From Pyrenophora tritici-repentis (Eukaryota > Ascomycota > Dothideomycetes > Pleosporales > Pleosporaceae), in contig NC_089398.1 in assembly GCF_003171515.1 (NCBI RefSeq), positions 682,001 to 746,000 of the forward strand: DNA of 64,000 bases, read 5' to 3'. Under the pieces are notes generated by a model. The model worked only from the letters and a program-made list of their open reading frames with translations. It searched no databases and was not told the origin of the DNA. Below are positions 49,108-59,095 of this stretch, in pieces. The stretch's first letter is position 1. Every line of letters starts with the position of its first letter. The translations under genes and the position numbers were made by a program.

Positions 49108-50991
49108 ATGTCTCAGCCCACGCTTCCAGATGATATCTTGCATCTTCTATGCGAGGAGCTTGCGAACCAGGAACAGTTCGACACACTGTTTAATTGCGCT
49201 TGCTCCAGCCGCGCCCTTGCCGTACCTGCATTAACTCATCTGTACAAGTAAGTGACAACTCTAACTGCGTATACTATACTAATGCGATTGGAAAAGGTCA
49301 CATCATCTAGCTCCAGTCCGAGGCGGGGGAGAGGATCTCTATGGCCTGCCAGCCGCCACTAAGCTGCTCACAATCCAGAAATGGTCTATTCTATGGCGAT
49401 CCATTGTCGCATCAAGCCTTGATGCCACTCTTTTTCCGTATTGTCGCTACATTCGATCGCTTGACTTCCGCGACCTTGGCTATCTACTTGATGATGATCA
49501 GTTCCGAGCAAAGGTCTCCAAGTGAGTAGACTTTGATCAGCAAGCACTGTCAATCCTAACTGCGCTAGGCAATTCTTCTCTGGACCTCTGAAGCAGTTTG
49601 AGAAGATCGAGACCGGAACGAACATAAAGGGAAGGAAGTATACACGAATCAAGACAGCGGACATAATCGACGCGATTGGCGAAGGTAATACTCAATCTGC
49701 TCGTCGCTACATAGGTTAACACTTGACAGTTGTGACCCAGCACACACCCACTCTTGAGATTATCAGTGGAGAACGTATGTACCACATCCAAAAGTAGGCG
49801 AGTCGTCTGACAATCATCAGTCCAGCCCGGTGCCCTCGTACAATGGACGCCCCGTCTTCCACGCCTTCAAAGCCTTGAGCTCTGGGATGGCAAGCCACTA
49901 GAAGATGAGTTGGTACATTCTTCGATCTACGAACACTGCCCTCAATTCAAATCTCTAATGATTTATACTTGGATGTCCGTCGACAACGATCAGAAGTTTG
50001 CCAAGTTCCTCTCGTCCATGCGCCCGAATACGCTGGAAACACTGCAAACCATCAGCGATGTCAAAGCAGGCTCCAAGACCTTTGCAGCACTAAACAACCA
50101 TGGAGAATCGCTCGCAGATCTGAGACTATGCGTATCCACCGACTCAATCCCGCATCTGTCACTACTCAAAGGCTGCACGGCACTGAAAACCCTCCGTATC
50201 GAAGACATCCATGGCACTGTTGACCTCGAAGCAACCGCCAACGGCGTCTTTCTAGAAACCGTATCCTGGCTCAAAAACTGCACAGACCTCCAACGCCTCA
50301 GCTTCCATAAACTGCAGTCTGGCGCAGCCATCATCACGCCCGTCCTGTTGCAAGATAAGATCAAACTGTGCAGTCTAGAGATCGACTCATACACGTTAAA
50401 AGACCACAGGACATTTCACCAGGCCCTAGTGCACCAAAAGTCTTCACTAAACGTCTTGTTCTTGAGTGGAGATACCGAGGGCATGTTCCGCGATGATTTG
50501 GATATCCTAGTTGATTCGCTGAAACAACTGCATCAACTCTGGGATCTGCATCTCATACTACCAGAAGTGCTGCGCGACGACCATCTCATCACCATCATCG
50601 CCAATCTCGCTCTACTCGAGGATCTATATGTTAGCGGTCTCGAGCTCAACGATGTTGTCCTGCCACATCTCGCCAACTTGCCATATCTCCGGACCGTCAC
50701 TATCTCCGGCATTTCCAAGTTCACACTAGAAGGTCTCTTGGATTTCATATCGAGGCTGGGACCGGGTAATCAGGGAATTAGGCTTTCGATTGATATGGCG
50801 GATACGGATACCCTGCTTCCGGAGGAGGAGTTGAACTTGGTGAGGGAATCGCTGATGGAGAAGGTTGGGGGGACGCTGGAGTACATGGCTCTTAGAGGTA
50901 TGTTGGAGGGATGGATGTGCATCTGATGATGTATTTACTGATGTTGTGCACAGATCCGAATGTTCCGGAGTTTGAAAGTGACTCTGACTAA
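49108..50991 (+). CDS. F-box-like / leucine-rich repeat protein
   Basis: Likely substrate receptor of an SCF-type ubiquitin ligase, or an F-box-like regulator. Exons 49108-49247, 49297-49521, 49569-49684, 49730-49774, 49821-50897 and 50954-50991, all in phase, give 546 aa. The N terminus, PTLPDDILHLLCEELANQEQ then FNCACSSRALAVPAL, is the fungal F-box helix pattern. After about residue 180 come degenerate leucine-rich repeats, for example RLQSLELWDGKPLEDE, LADLRLCVSTDSIPHLSLL, LKTLRIEDI, LLEDLYVSGLELNDVVLP and LPYLRTVTISG. The last exon encodes only DPNVPEFESDSD before the stop. Genes of this kind are common in Dothideomycetes; no ortholog name is known to me. Confidence 0.8.
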
Positions 50992-51186
50992 GCTGCGTTT
51001 GTTGAGTTGCCAGATACACAGGTTTGATGAGATGTATTGAATACATGGTGGCAGCTTCATAGCGTTCAGGGTATCCTTTTCAGTATATATGACTACGATG
51101 ACCATATAACGAAGCAAATGTTCGCAAGCATAGCTCCAGGCAAGAAGTGATTCATCTCTCACTTCAGCCCAAACAAAACTCTGCAC

Positions 51187-53019
51187 TCAACCCAAACCCA
51201 TCTCCCCATTTTCCGGTCCATCCCCTGCATCATTCAGCCTCTCATTCAGTGCCACCAAGCGTCTCGCATAAATATCCCTCTCCAATTCCGGCAACGTCTT
51301 AAGTCTCTCAATAAAAGGTCCGCTCAAATGATCATCACCCACATAGATCCACCAATTCTGCGCAATATACGTGGCCAGATAATCTTTAAGTCTCATCTGC
51401 GATGGAAGTGGCGTTTCCTCAGCCTCGTAGATTTGCGCAGCAAAGATGACAACGGCCATTAGCTCCGGCTCAATGTGCCGCTCCAACTTTTCGACGATAT
51501 GGTCCATGAGGTCGTGCATGCACAATTTTTCGGCCACGCCCCATGCAGCGATGCATTGGACGAACGCTTCTTGCATCTGATCGTCGTCTCCGTCTCGTGG
51601 GTTGCGGTGGCCAAAATCGCTGCTTTCGAGGTATTCGGCGGCGAAGACGAAGTCGTCTGGGTCGATTTCGGGAAGGCCGGGGTGCTGGAGCTCGAATATG
51701 CCGTCGTCGTTGAGATCGAAGTGGTTGACGCCGAACCTTGTTTGAATCATTAAACACATGCTTTGGGGAAGACGACGCGCCCACGGCTCATTTGTGACTT
51801 ACCTCACGTCTAGCCAGTATTTACGATTCCATACACAAGCTTTCGCTAGGGTACTGACCACGCCATCGGGGCCTACGGGTATCTGGACGAATTCCTTACT
51901 TTGTGACCTATGCAAAATTAGTGGGAATGAACATACTTAGGTAGCACCCGGGTGCCATAAAATACTTGACATACTAGGACAAAAAGGCCACTGTAGTTGC
52001 CAGACACTCCTATTAGGTGTCAAGTATTTTATGACAGCCAGGTGATAGTATGAAAACAACTTACAATTCGCCGTCAACGGTGTCGCTCTTAGGCTCCCGG
52101 AAGCTCCTACCAAGCCCGCCAAGAGTACGGTCAAGGAACGAGTTTTGCTGAAAAGACGTCCGGTTTGGTGCGTTAGTCGACGTGGGCGCTGACTGGTTAG
52201 CAGTTGGCTGTTGCGAACTGGTATCGTCTGTGAGATCTATGGGCGTATCGCATCTGCCCAGACGCGACGGTAAAACAGGTGATGGTAACGAAGAAGATGC
52301 GACTTCGGATATCAGTAATGGAGGTGGGCGAGCAGGTGATCTGGAAGTCAGGAAGTCGCTGTAATTGTCTGGTATCGTTCGGGAGTGGTTACTCTGCGTA
52401 GCTCGTGATGGCCTGTCGGTATGAGCTGTTTCTTTATCTTTTCTTGGGATAACCGTTATCCGACTTCTTGAATCCCTTGCTGGTTTCGGAGGCGATAGAG
52501 TTCTCTTCCTATTATGTGAATGCTGCCGGTCGTAGTCCTCTTGACTTGCCCTCAGTGCCCATTGCATCTCGGAATCATCATCACTTTCATCACTGTCTGA
52601 GCATGAGTCTGACTCAACGCTCCGCTGATTCACCCGATCTCGCCAATCATCAAGTGTGAAACCAGCCTCTAGAGCATTATTCGCCATCTCATACGCATCA
52701 CCGAGCCGCGGGGTACTTGCTACTATCTCTTCGTTTTCGTATGGCGCGAAGGGATCATATTCTCCCAACTCGGACGTACGGGCCCAATGACTGCTTTAGT
52801 TAATTTCGGAGATTTCACCTCGAGCTTAACCAACTCTACTCACAATTCAAACCGCTCGTCCAACAACAAAACGAGCGTGACATAGAAATATCCATTCGGC
52901 CGAGTTCGCTGCATTTCTGTTGGCGCCATATCATCCGTACATATGACTGCCGGCCATGGTGGTAATGAGGTTCCGGAAGCCTGGTATTGGACCAGACTGC
53001 CTGGGCTTTGCTGCACCAT
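51187..53019 (-). CDS. PWWP-like / BTB domain protein
   Basis: Probably nuclear, with a chromatin-reader-like and a protein-interaction domain. Exons on the minus strand are 53019-52844, 52790-52065, 51907-51803 and 51736-51187, giving 518 aa. The N terminus (SLPPWPAVICTDDM, then GYFYVTLVLLLDERFE and, across intron 1, FHWARTSELGEYDPF) resembles PWWP domains of fungal proteins. Residues 75-290 are low-complexity Ser/Pro/Arg/Asp-rich, including an IDLTDDTSS motif that looks like a SUMO-interacting motif. After about residue 300, KEFVQIPVGPDGVVSTLAKA and LQHPGLPEIDPDDFVFAAEYL fit a divergent BTB/POZ domain, followed by helices. Intron 2 (51908-52064) contains a complete MITE copy. The ATG at 53019 is chosen; the frame is open further upstream, to an ATG at 53181. 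Confidence 0.8.
51944..52045. mobile_element. MITE-like inverted-repeat element, copy 2, inside an intron
   Basis: 102 bp. Ends: GCACCCGGGTGCCATAAAAT then ACTTGACATA on the left; the right end reads inward TCACCTGGCTGTCATAAAAT then ACTTGACAC. It shares ends and the centre (CCACTGTAGT, TATTAGGTG) with the copy at 40462-40578. It is flanked by TA on both sides (51942-51943 and 52046-52047). It lies wholly between donor and acceptor of intron 2 of the PWWP/BTB gene, enlarging it from about 55 to 157 bp. Confidence 0.87.
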
Positions 53020-53841
53020 CTTGTGCGCGTGGTCTGAATGAATGGGAGTATAGGTATGACTGAGTGCTCTATGTTGGAGTAAAATGGAAAGGATACTAGA
53101 CTTCAAAGGCCCCAAAGAAGTTGGTAGAGAGGCTGAAGAGATCCCGAAGCTTGAAACGATGAAGCCAGATATATTGGCCATTTTCAAGTAGGAGTCTCGT
53201 ATCTAAGTGAAGGTGGCTCCAAGCAAGGAGCCCGACAGGTGAGAGACAAAGGTTGGGACATGAAACTTTCGTGCATGGCTTTCGAACATGATATTTTCAA
53301 TTGATCCATTGCGATAAAAAATGGCAGACGTGATGATTCCACTCCACATTGTTCGAGATGCTACCTGGTAGGCTGCTTGAGTAATGGCCGTCGACTCATA
53401 ACAGTCAGCGACCCCATAAAGTCACAAGATCATCAACTACACCTCTGTGCATTCGTAACCAGAGAAACCCGACGTGATGGGCATCAACCTGCGCAAAGCA
53501 GAAAAGTTCCACGATGCATGTCTGGGTGCAGCAATGCGGAGTTCATAGCTCCCCCATCTCGGAGGTTGACTAAGCTGGCCGCAACCACGAAAGCCAAGGA
53601 CATCTGGCATCACCTAACCACTGCCCAAAATCTCACGGGTGCGCACACTCGGTCGCGCAGTTCCGCTCCCCTACCTGAGTCACCCGCTATACGCCACGTA
53701 ATACACGTAAAACTAAACCTCACATTCGCTGCTTTAGCTTCTTCTGCAACACCCTTCCTTCCGACGCATAGAACCTCTCTCCACCAAGCAAGCAAGCACT
53801 TACCACACCTACCACCCAAACCAACAACCACAGCCGCAAAT
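53020..53841. promoter_or_regulatory. Divergent region PWWP/BTB gene and SEC11
   Basis: About 820 bp between divergent start codons. The last 150 bp before SEC11 are rich in C/A words (CCACCAAGCAAGCAAGC and similar), typical of a leader. The long plus-strand frame that runs into SEC11 from 53377 is a chance extension and not coding in my view. Confidence 0.5.
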
Positions 53842-54496
53842 ATGCTAGGAATCGCCGATATGCAGCCCAGGCAACTTGCCGCGCAAATTCTCAACTTCGC
53901 ACTCGTCCTCTCTACCGCTTTCATGATGTGGAAGGGTCTCTCCGTCGTATCCGACTCGCCCTCACCCATTGTCGTCGTACTCTCCGGATCCATGGAGCCT
54001 GCGTTCCAGCGAGGTGATCTGCTATTCTTGTGGAACAGGGGGGCGGATACGCAAGTGGGCGAGATTGTCGTTTATAATGTAAAGGGCAAGGACATCCCGA
54101 TTGTGCATCGTGTTGTGAGGAGATATGGGGGAGGGTAAGTCGCTTCTTTTCCAATTTGTGGTTGCGCTACATGTGGAGACGGGTATATGGAAGTGGGCGT
54201 GTTGCGATATCTTGGGGGACTCGCGCGCATCTCGTGAAGAATCCATGCTGACAAGTCATGTTTATAGTAAAACACCCCTCCGCCTCCTCACCAAGGGCGA
54301 CAACAACCTCGCAGACGACACCGAACTCTACGCCGCCGGTCAATCCTTCCTCAATCGCCAAGAAGATGTCATCGGAAGCGTTGTCGGCTTCATACCTTTT
54401 GTCGGATACGTTACCATTCTACTAAGTGAGCACCCATGGCTCAAACAAGTCATGTTGGGTTTGATGGGTGTCATGGTCGTGCTGCAGAGAGAATAA
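53842..54496 (+). CDS. SEC11: Signal peptidase complex catalytic subunit Sec11
   Basis: Endoplasmic reticulum membrane serine protease that removes signal peptides. Exons 53842-54134 and 54268-54496 give 173 aa, matching the family length. One N-terminal membrane segment (about 13-33) precedes the catalytic domain: [14 protein letters not shown] with Ser50, VHRVVRRY with His89, and [11 protein letters not shown] with the conserved aspartates near 109-115. A C-terminal hydrophobic segment, [18 protein letters not shown], follows. It starts [20 protein letters not shown], as fungal Sec11 does, which supports this ATG rather than an upstream in-frame extension. Confidence 0.96.
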
Positions 54497-55925
54497 TCAG
54501 CATATGTTAGTAAACACGGACATTTGGGAGTTTAGCACTCATCAGAGATGGTCGAAGAGGCGCAAAGTGCCGGAAAAAAGTAGGATGGCTTTCTTGGCGT
54601 AAACTGCTGTATATTTGCTGGACGGTGATGAAGAGGTGGCAAGCTCAGGCGTTTATAACATATCTCCCTGAAGATACTTGTGATGTATTGAAAACACTAA
54701 AAATAAATACCAACTGCCGTGCATAAATTCTTTGCTATGAAAGCCTATACGCTGTGCTACCCGATTACACCAACGCCTGCTGACCTTCACTCGCTATGTC
54801 CCAATAAACTTGCCTACTGAGCCATTCCTACAGTCTATAAGATAACACAAAGCCCCTACTTATAACCCTAGAGTAAAGTCACATCTAAGCCCCGGCTGTC
54901 CCGTACCCATGTGCTCCCCCCTCACCCGTACCATACGACCATACCCGAACCATCCCGTCCTCTACCACATAAATCCCCAACCGCAAAAAACAAAAAAGAA
55001 CAACTGCGCCGTACGGGGTTCGACTACACACTAACGTTAGTAACAGATATCGAACGAGCCACCTGCTCCCTTGGAAAGGGCAACTACTTACACCCGTGAT
55101 CCCCGCCTTCTTCGCTTGTTGACATTGCTGGGAAGGCGATAGCATACCACTAGCCCAACGACGCTTTTTGTTGGCTGATTGATGGAAGGAAACTGATTTA
55201 ATTGATCTATATCTACATGTAAAAAGCAAACGGAACATGGGTAGCAAGCTTTTTGAGGGGTTTATTCACATGCAGGGGCATTTTGGATAGTTTGGTAAGG
55301 GACGCGTGCGGAAGGAGCAGGTGAGAGGCGTGGGCGGGGGAGATGCGGAATCCCGGTACGGCGGTGAGGGCAGCGTGGGTCGCATGTGACGTGAGCAGAG
55401 GGGTCTGAATGTTGTCATTGACAGATGGTATTAGGGTTTGTCAGTCATGATAGACAGATGCGTCATACCTTCATCACACATCAACGACAGCATAAGGGGT
55501 TGAGCTGGGACGCAGGCTACGAAGGGCATGAGCAGCGCTACGCCGGGACAACCACCGCCAAGACGAACATGAAAAGCGCCGTGAAGACATTATTGAAGCA
55601 GCAAACATTTTCCATATAGCAGTTGACTAGTGTACATAGACTTGGTCATGAGCTTCGTGATGTTCCTTTCGTGGCGTCAAGGAGGATGAGACGCCCAAAC
55701 ATCATTAGCCCACCATCAGCGCGAATCGTACTGATTGCGGCCGTCTTTAACGAAATGAACCACAGATTTGCTAGCCCAAGACCTTCCTCCGCAGAGAGAT
55801 AACGAACCCATTAAGAAGCAGGAATATCACAAAGGAAATCGAGAGAGGTTTGCTACCCAGTGCGCACATGACAAATCGTCATTACGCATGCGCGGGTTAT
55901 TGAAAGCACAGATGAGTTGAGAACT
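54497..55925. other. Convergent intergenic region SEC11 / NHP6
   Basis: About 1.4 kb between the ends of two convergent genes. No gene is supported. The part near 54.7-55.1 kb is A/C-rich and the part at 55.2-55.4 kb G-rich. It contains the two 3' untranslated regions. Confidence 0.45.
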
Positions 55926-56393
55926 CTACTCGGACTCTTCCTCTTCCTCTTCGCCAGCCTGCGGGATGTTAGCGGAGCTGTCATTGCGAATTTGCTGGAA
56001 AAACATACCTGGTAAGCGGCCTTTTCCTCTTCGTAGCGCTTCTTGTCGGCAGCAGCCTTGGCCTCGTAAGGAGTGCGCTGCTTCTCGTTCAGGGCCTTCC
56101 ACTTCTCTCCGAGAAGCTTGCCGACCTCGCCTATAGATGGTTAGAATCGGGGTTGAAAATGATCAACGGTGCAAGCTCACCGAACTTGATGCCGGGGTTG
56201 TCTTCGCGGACCTTCTCACGCTGCTCGTTGGCGAAGAACATGTACGCAGACAGACCACGCTTGGGCGCGTTGGGGTCTAATCATGTTAGCAATGAGGCAA
56301 GCAACGGCACGTGGATGAATTACCCTTCTTCTTCTTGCCGCCATCGGCCTTGGACTTGGGGGCAGCCTTGCGGGTAGTCTTCTCTTTAGGCAT
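55926..56393 (-). CDS. NHP6: HMG-box protein, Nhp6 family
   Basis: Small abundant non-histone chromatin protein that bends DNA and assists the FACT complex. Exons on the minus strand are 56393-56324, 56276-56181, 56130-56009 and 55958-55926, giving 106 aa. A basic N-terminal tail ([19 protein letters not shown], then KKKK) precedes one HMG box from [20 protein letters not shown] through [18 protein letters not shown] to [20 protein letters not shown]. The acidic end is [10 protein letters not shown]. All three introns are short and split the box, and the last coding exon is only 33 bp. The short acidic tail is longer than in yeast Nhp6 and typical of filamentous fungi. Confidence 0.95.
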
Positions 56394-58012
56394 GGTGGTG
56401 GATGGGCTAGTGTTTGTGGTTAGCTACTGGAGTTGCGAGTAACTTGTAGGTGAGAGGAAGGGAAGCAGGCAGGCGCAATGGATATTAGTAGTCCAAAGCT
56501 CAAGCCAAGTGCAGTGCTAGTGGAATGGATTGAAAACAATGGCGTGCTTGGGTGAGTGGGCTTGGTGGTGCTGTGCTGCTATGCGCGCGAGGTGACGCGG
56601 TTGCAAAACACCACAACACGACGCGATGATGCGCGATTTTGCGATAAGAGAAGGTGCAGGTACTCACCGAAGTTGCTAGTTTCGAGAAAATTGATTTTGT
56701 TGGATGAGGTCTGTTTTGCGGTCAGTATGCGCGGTGCAAGAGGTGCCGACGATGGCGATGAAGAAAGCGTCGAACGCGATGACGTCCGGAAGATGAATGA
56801 AAGAAGGCTGGGAGAGAGCTAGTTTGGGGAATTGAGGCGGGAAAACGCGTGGAAAAAGTGTGTGGTTGCTAAAAGTGGTGCTGGTGATAAAGCGACTTCG
56901 TCAAATGCAGCCGAGGACTTACCAAACGTGTTTGCGGGCGAGAGTTGTATGGCAGCGATTTTGTTAGGAGAAGTTGGGCGGGCGCAGGCAGTCAGAGAGG
57001 GACACAGCAAAGACCCTGATGCCAGCTTTGTTAGGGGTGCACGTGACGTCTGCTAAGGCCCCAGCTTGTTTGGCAACCGCGCATTGCACGGCTGCGGCAA
57101 CCAACCCCTCCCCTCCTCCAACGACCATTGCCACCTTGTGCCCAACGGGCTGGCTGCAAACGACACCCTCTCAGTGTGCTGACAGCGGATTCCTGGTCTT
57201 CTGTGCTGCACACGCAGCTTTCAACTCACGTCTCAATCGAGTTGTTGCTTGCCTGTCGTCTGGACGAGGGCCGGGCCTCTGCGAGCCTCGCCAAAAGACA
57301 CCACACCGGTCACCGCACCTGCCTGGGCGCGGAGGCGCTGCCCTTCGTTCTTTCCTGGCAAGTTTCACGTTCGGTTAGATTGCACGCAGCAGCCCATAGT
57401 CTACCATTCGCCAGTCCTCACCAAATCCCCCCCCCCTTGACCTCCTTATCACTGACACGCCCGCCCGGGCTGCCTCTTTTTTTTCACAAGCAATCCACGG
57501 CCCCTGCTGTTGCGCGTCCACTGCTGCAAACAAGGCAGTGCAGTCACCTGCAACAGGTCCAGACACTCGTTTCGGCAGTGTCTTGTGTCTCGCCCTGCAG
57601 CATGTCGCTGCTGCTTGCCCTAATGGTCTAGACTGTGCAGAGTGAGAAGGTATAATGTTGCATTGGTTGCTGTATCCAATGCCTCGGCACTTCACACGTC
57701 TTCTTGGTGTTGTATCTTGACAGTAAACCATGTATTGCTATGCTCGTCGGCGCGCGCATCAAGCTCCTCCGACCTCGGGAGAGCAAAACTCAGCAGGCAT
57801 GAGCTCTTCGGATGCGTCTCTTAGATCCGCTTCCGGCCACTAAGCACGAGGCATCACTACGAGGCCGGACCGAAAGCGGGAATGCGGGAGATGTGCTTTT
57901 CACGACAAAGCAACTTTGCAAGTGGTCGGCACTGGTTTCCAGCTGCGCTAGTTACTGCGTTCCCACGACCGGATTCCACTCTACTGGATGGATGATTAAG
58001 CTGCCCCACAAT
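56394..58012. promoter_or_regulatory. NHP6 promoter and CENP-H 3' region
   Basis: About 1.6 kb. NHP6 reads left from 56393, so its promoter and leader lie in the left part. The right part contains the 3' end of the kinetochore gene. A plus-strand open frame at about 57128-57631 overlaps shadows on the other strand and has no domain. A run of nine C occurs near 57428. I see no additional gene. Confidence 0.45.
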
Positions 58013-58865
58013 TCACTCTTCGTCATCCATGACCAGCTCGGTCAAAGCCTCGTCTGCAGCCCAATTGATGCCGCTGCCGACCACCATTGCTGACAAGATG
58101 CCTTTGAGCGTCGAAACCCTCCGCCGCGACTCCTTGACCTCCTTCTCCACGGCATCGACTCGCTGACGTAATTGTGCATCTTGTATGTCCTGTGCTGACT
58201 GCTTCTTCATTTCCTCTGCCAAAGCAAGCATCGTCTGCGCCAACTCGCGGTTCTTCTGCTTCGCGGCAATGTTGCCCTGTTCTGCAACACTCAGGGTGCG
58301 CGTAACCGCAGCAAGCTTTGATGTCTCAAGGCCATGGACCATTGAGACGGTGTCGTTCTCCGCAATCAGCGGCAGTATGCGTCTGAACATGATAAGAAAT
58401 CTGTTCTGTATGATCAAGTTTTGACCTACTTTTCACCAAAGGGCGTTTGTTCGCCACCATGAACGGCCTTGAGAACAGGATCCATGACCAAGACGTTGTC
58501 TGTTATCTTGTTCCTGATGTCGTACTCTGCCTTTGCCTCCATGGCTTCGTGCTGCGCCATAGTCAGCCGCTCTTCGACCAGGTCATCTGGAAGCGCTGTG
58601 AAGTCATGCGCATGTGCTACATTCGCAGTTAATCTCCAGATACTTGCAGTGAGGCTGCAGGATGAGACATGCCTGCTTGTTGCGCCTGAATGAGGCTCTG
58701 TTGCAACTCAAGTTCCCTGAGTTGATCGTAAAGCTGCAGGGCTAGCTCCTCGGTCTCGGAGAACGCGAACGCGTCGCTGTGATTTGTTTGCAGCAGCTGC
58801 GCGTAGCCGTTTGAGTCTGGAGCCCTGACAGCTGCATCTACCATGTCAACATCTTTGTTCGCCAT
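58013..58865 (-). CDS. Centromere protein H-like kinetochore subunit (Mcm16/Fta3 type)
   Basis: Inner kinetochore (CCAN/Ctf19 complex) protein linking CENP-A chromatin to outer kinetochore. Exon 1 runs from the ATG at 58865 to about 58646; exon 3 is 58382-58013; exon 2 ends at 58430, with a 47-bp intron to exon 3. Exon 2 encodes RLTMAQHEAMEAKAEYDIRN and MDPVLKAVHGGE. Exon 3 encodes RILPLIAENDTVSMVHG, then NRELAQTMLALAEEMKKQSA, RRRVSTLKGILSAM and VVGSGINWAADEALTELVMD, the signature of the CENP-H C-terminal domain. The coiled-coil content is high. The junction of exons 1 and 2 is not resolved: the obvious donor after SLQ and the obvious acceptor (CACAG before LPDD) do not agree in phase. Either a less usual splice pair is used or there is a one-base error. 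Confidence 0.78.
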
Positions 58866-59095
58866 GTTGATGATTGACTATTCACAACTGCTCAGGGCGG
58901 GCGACCAAGACATGGCACATCTGACCAGGCGCGACTTTCACTATGATGCAGCGTCGGCGGGCCCATGCGCCGATCCCTGCGGCAGGTATCCTTGGCGTAT
59001 TTTGGTACCATGTGCTCACGCTTCAACAATTCAGACCTCGTCTTTCCTCTGGAACTGCCCCGACAGCACTCCGACAAGCTGGCGGGCTCAACTGA
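58866..59095. promoter_or_regulatory. Compact divergent promoter CENP-H-like / ATG11
   Basis: 230 bp between two start codons on opposite strands; both promoters must lie here or within the leaders. Confidence 0.6.

Noticed and set aside
53377..53841. N-terminal extension of SEC11 by about 155 residues
   Set aside because: Sec11 proteins start at the short N terminus seen at 53842; the extension is low-complexity and lies in the leader.
54990..55060. Possible tRNA (GGGTTCGAC text near 55015)
   Set aside because: I could not fold an acceptor stem or anticodon arm around the T-loop-like word.
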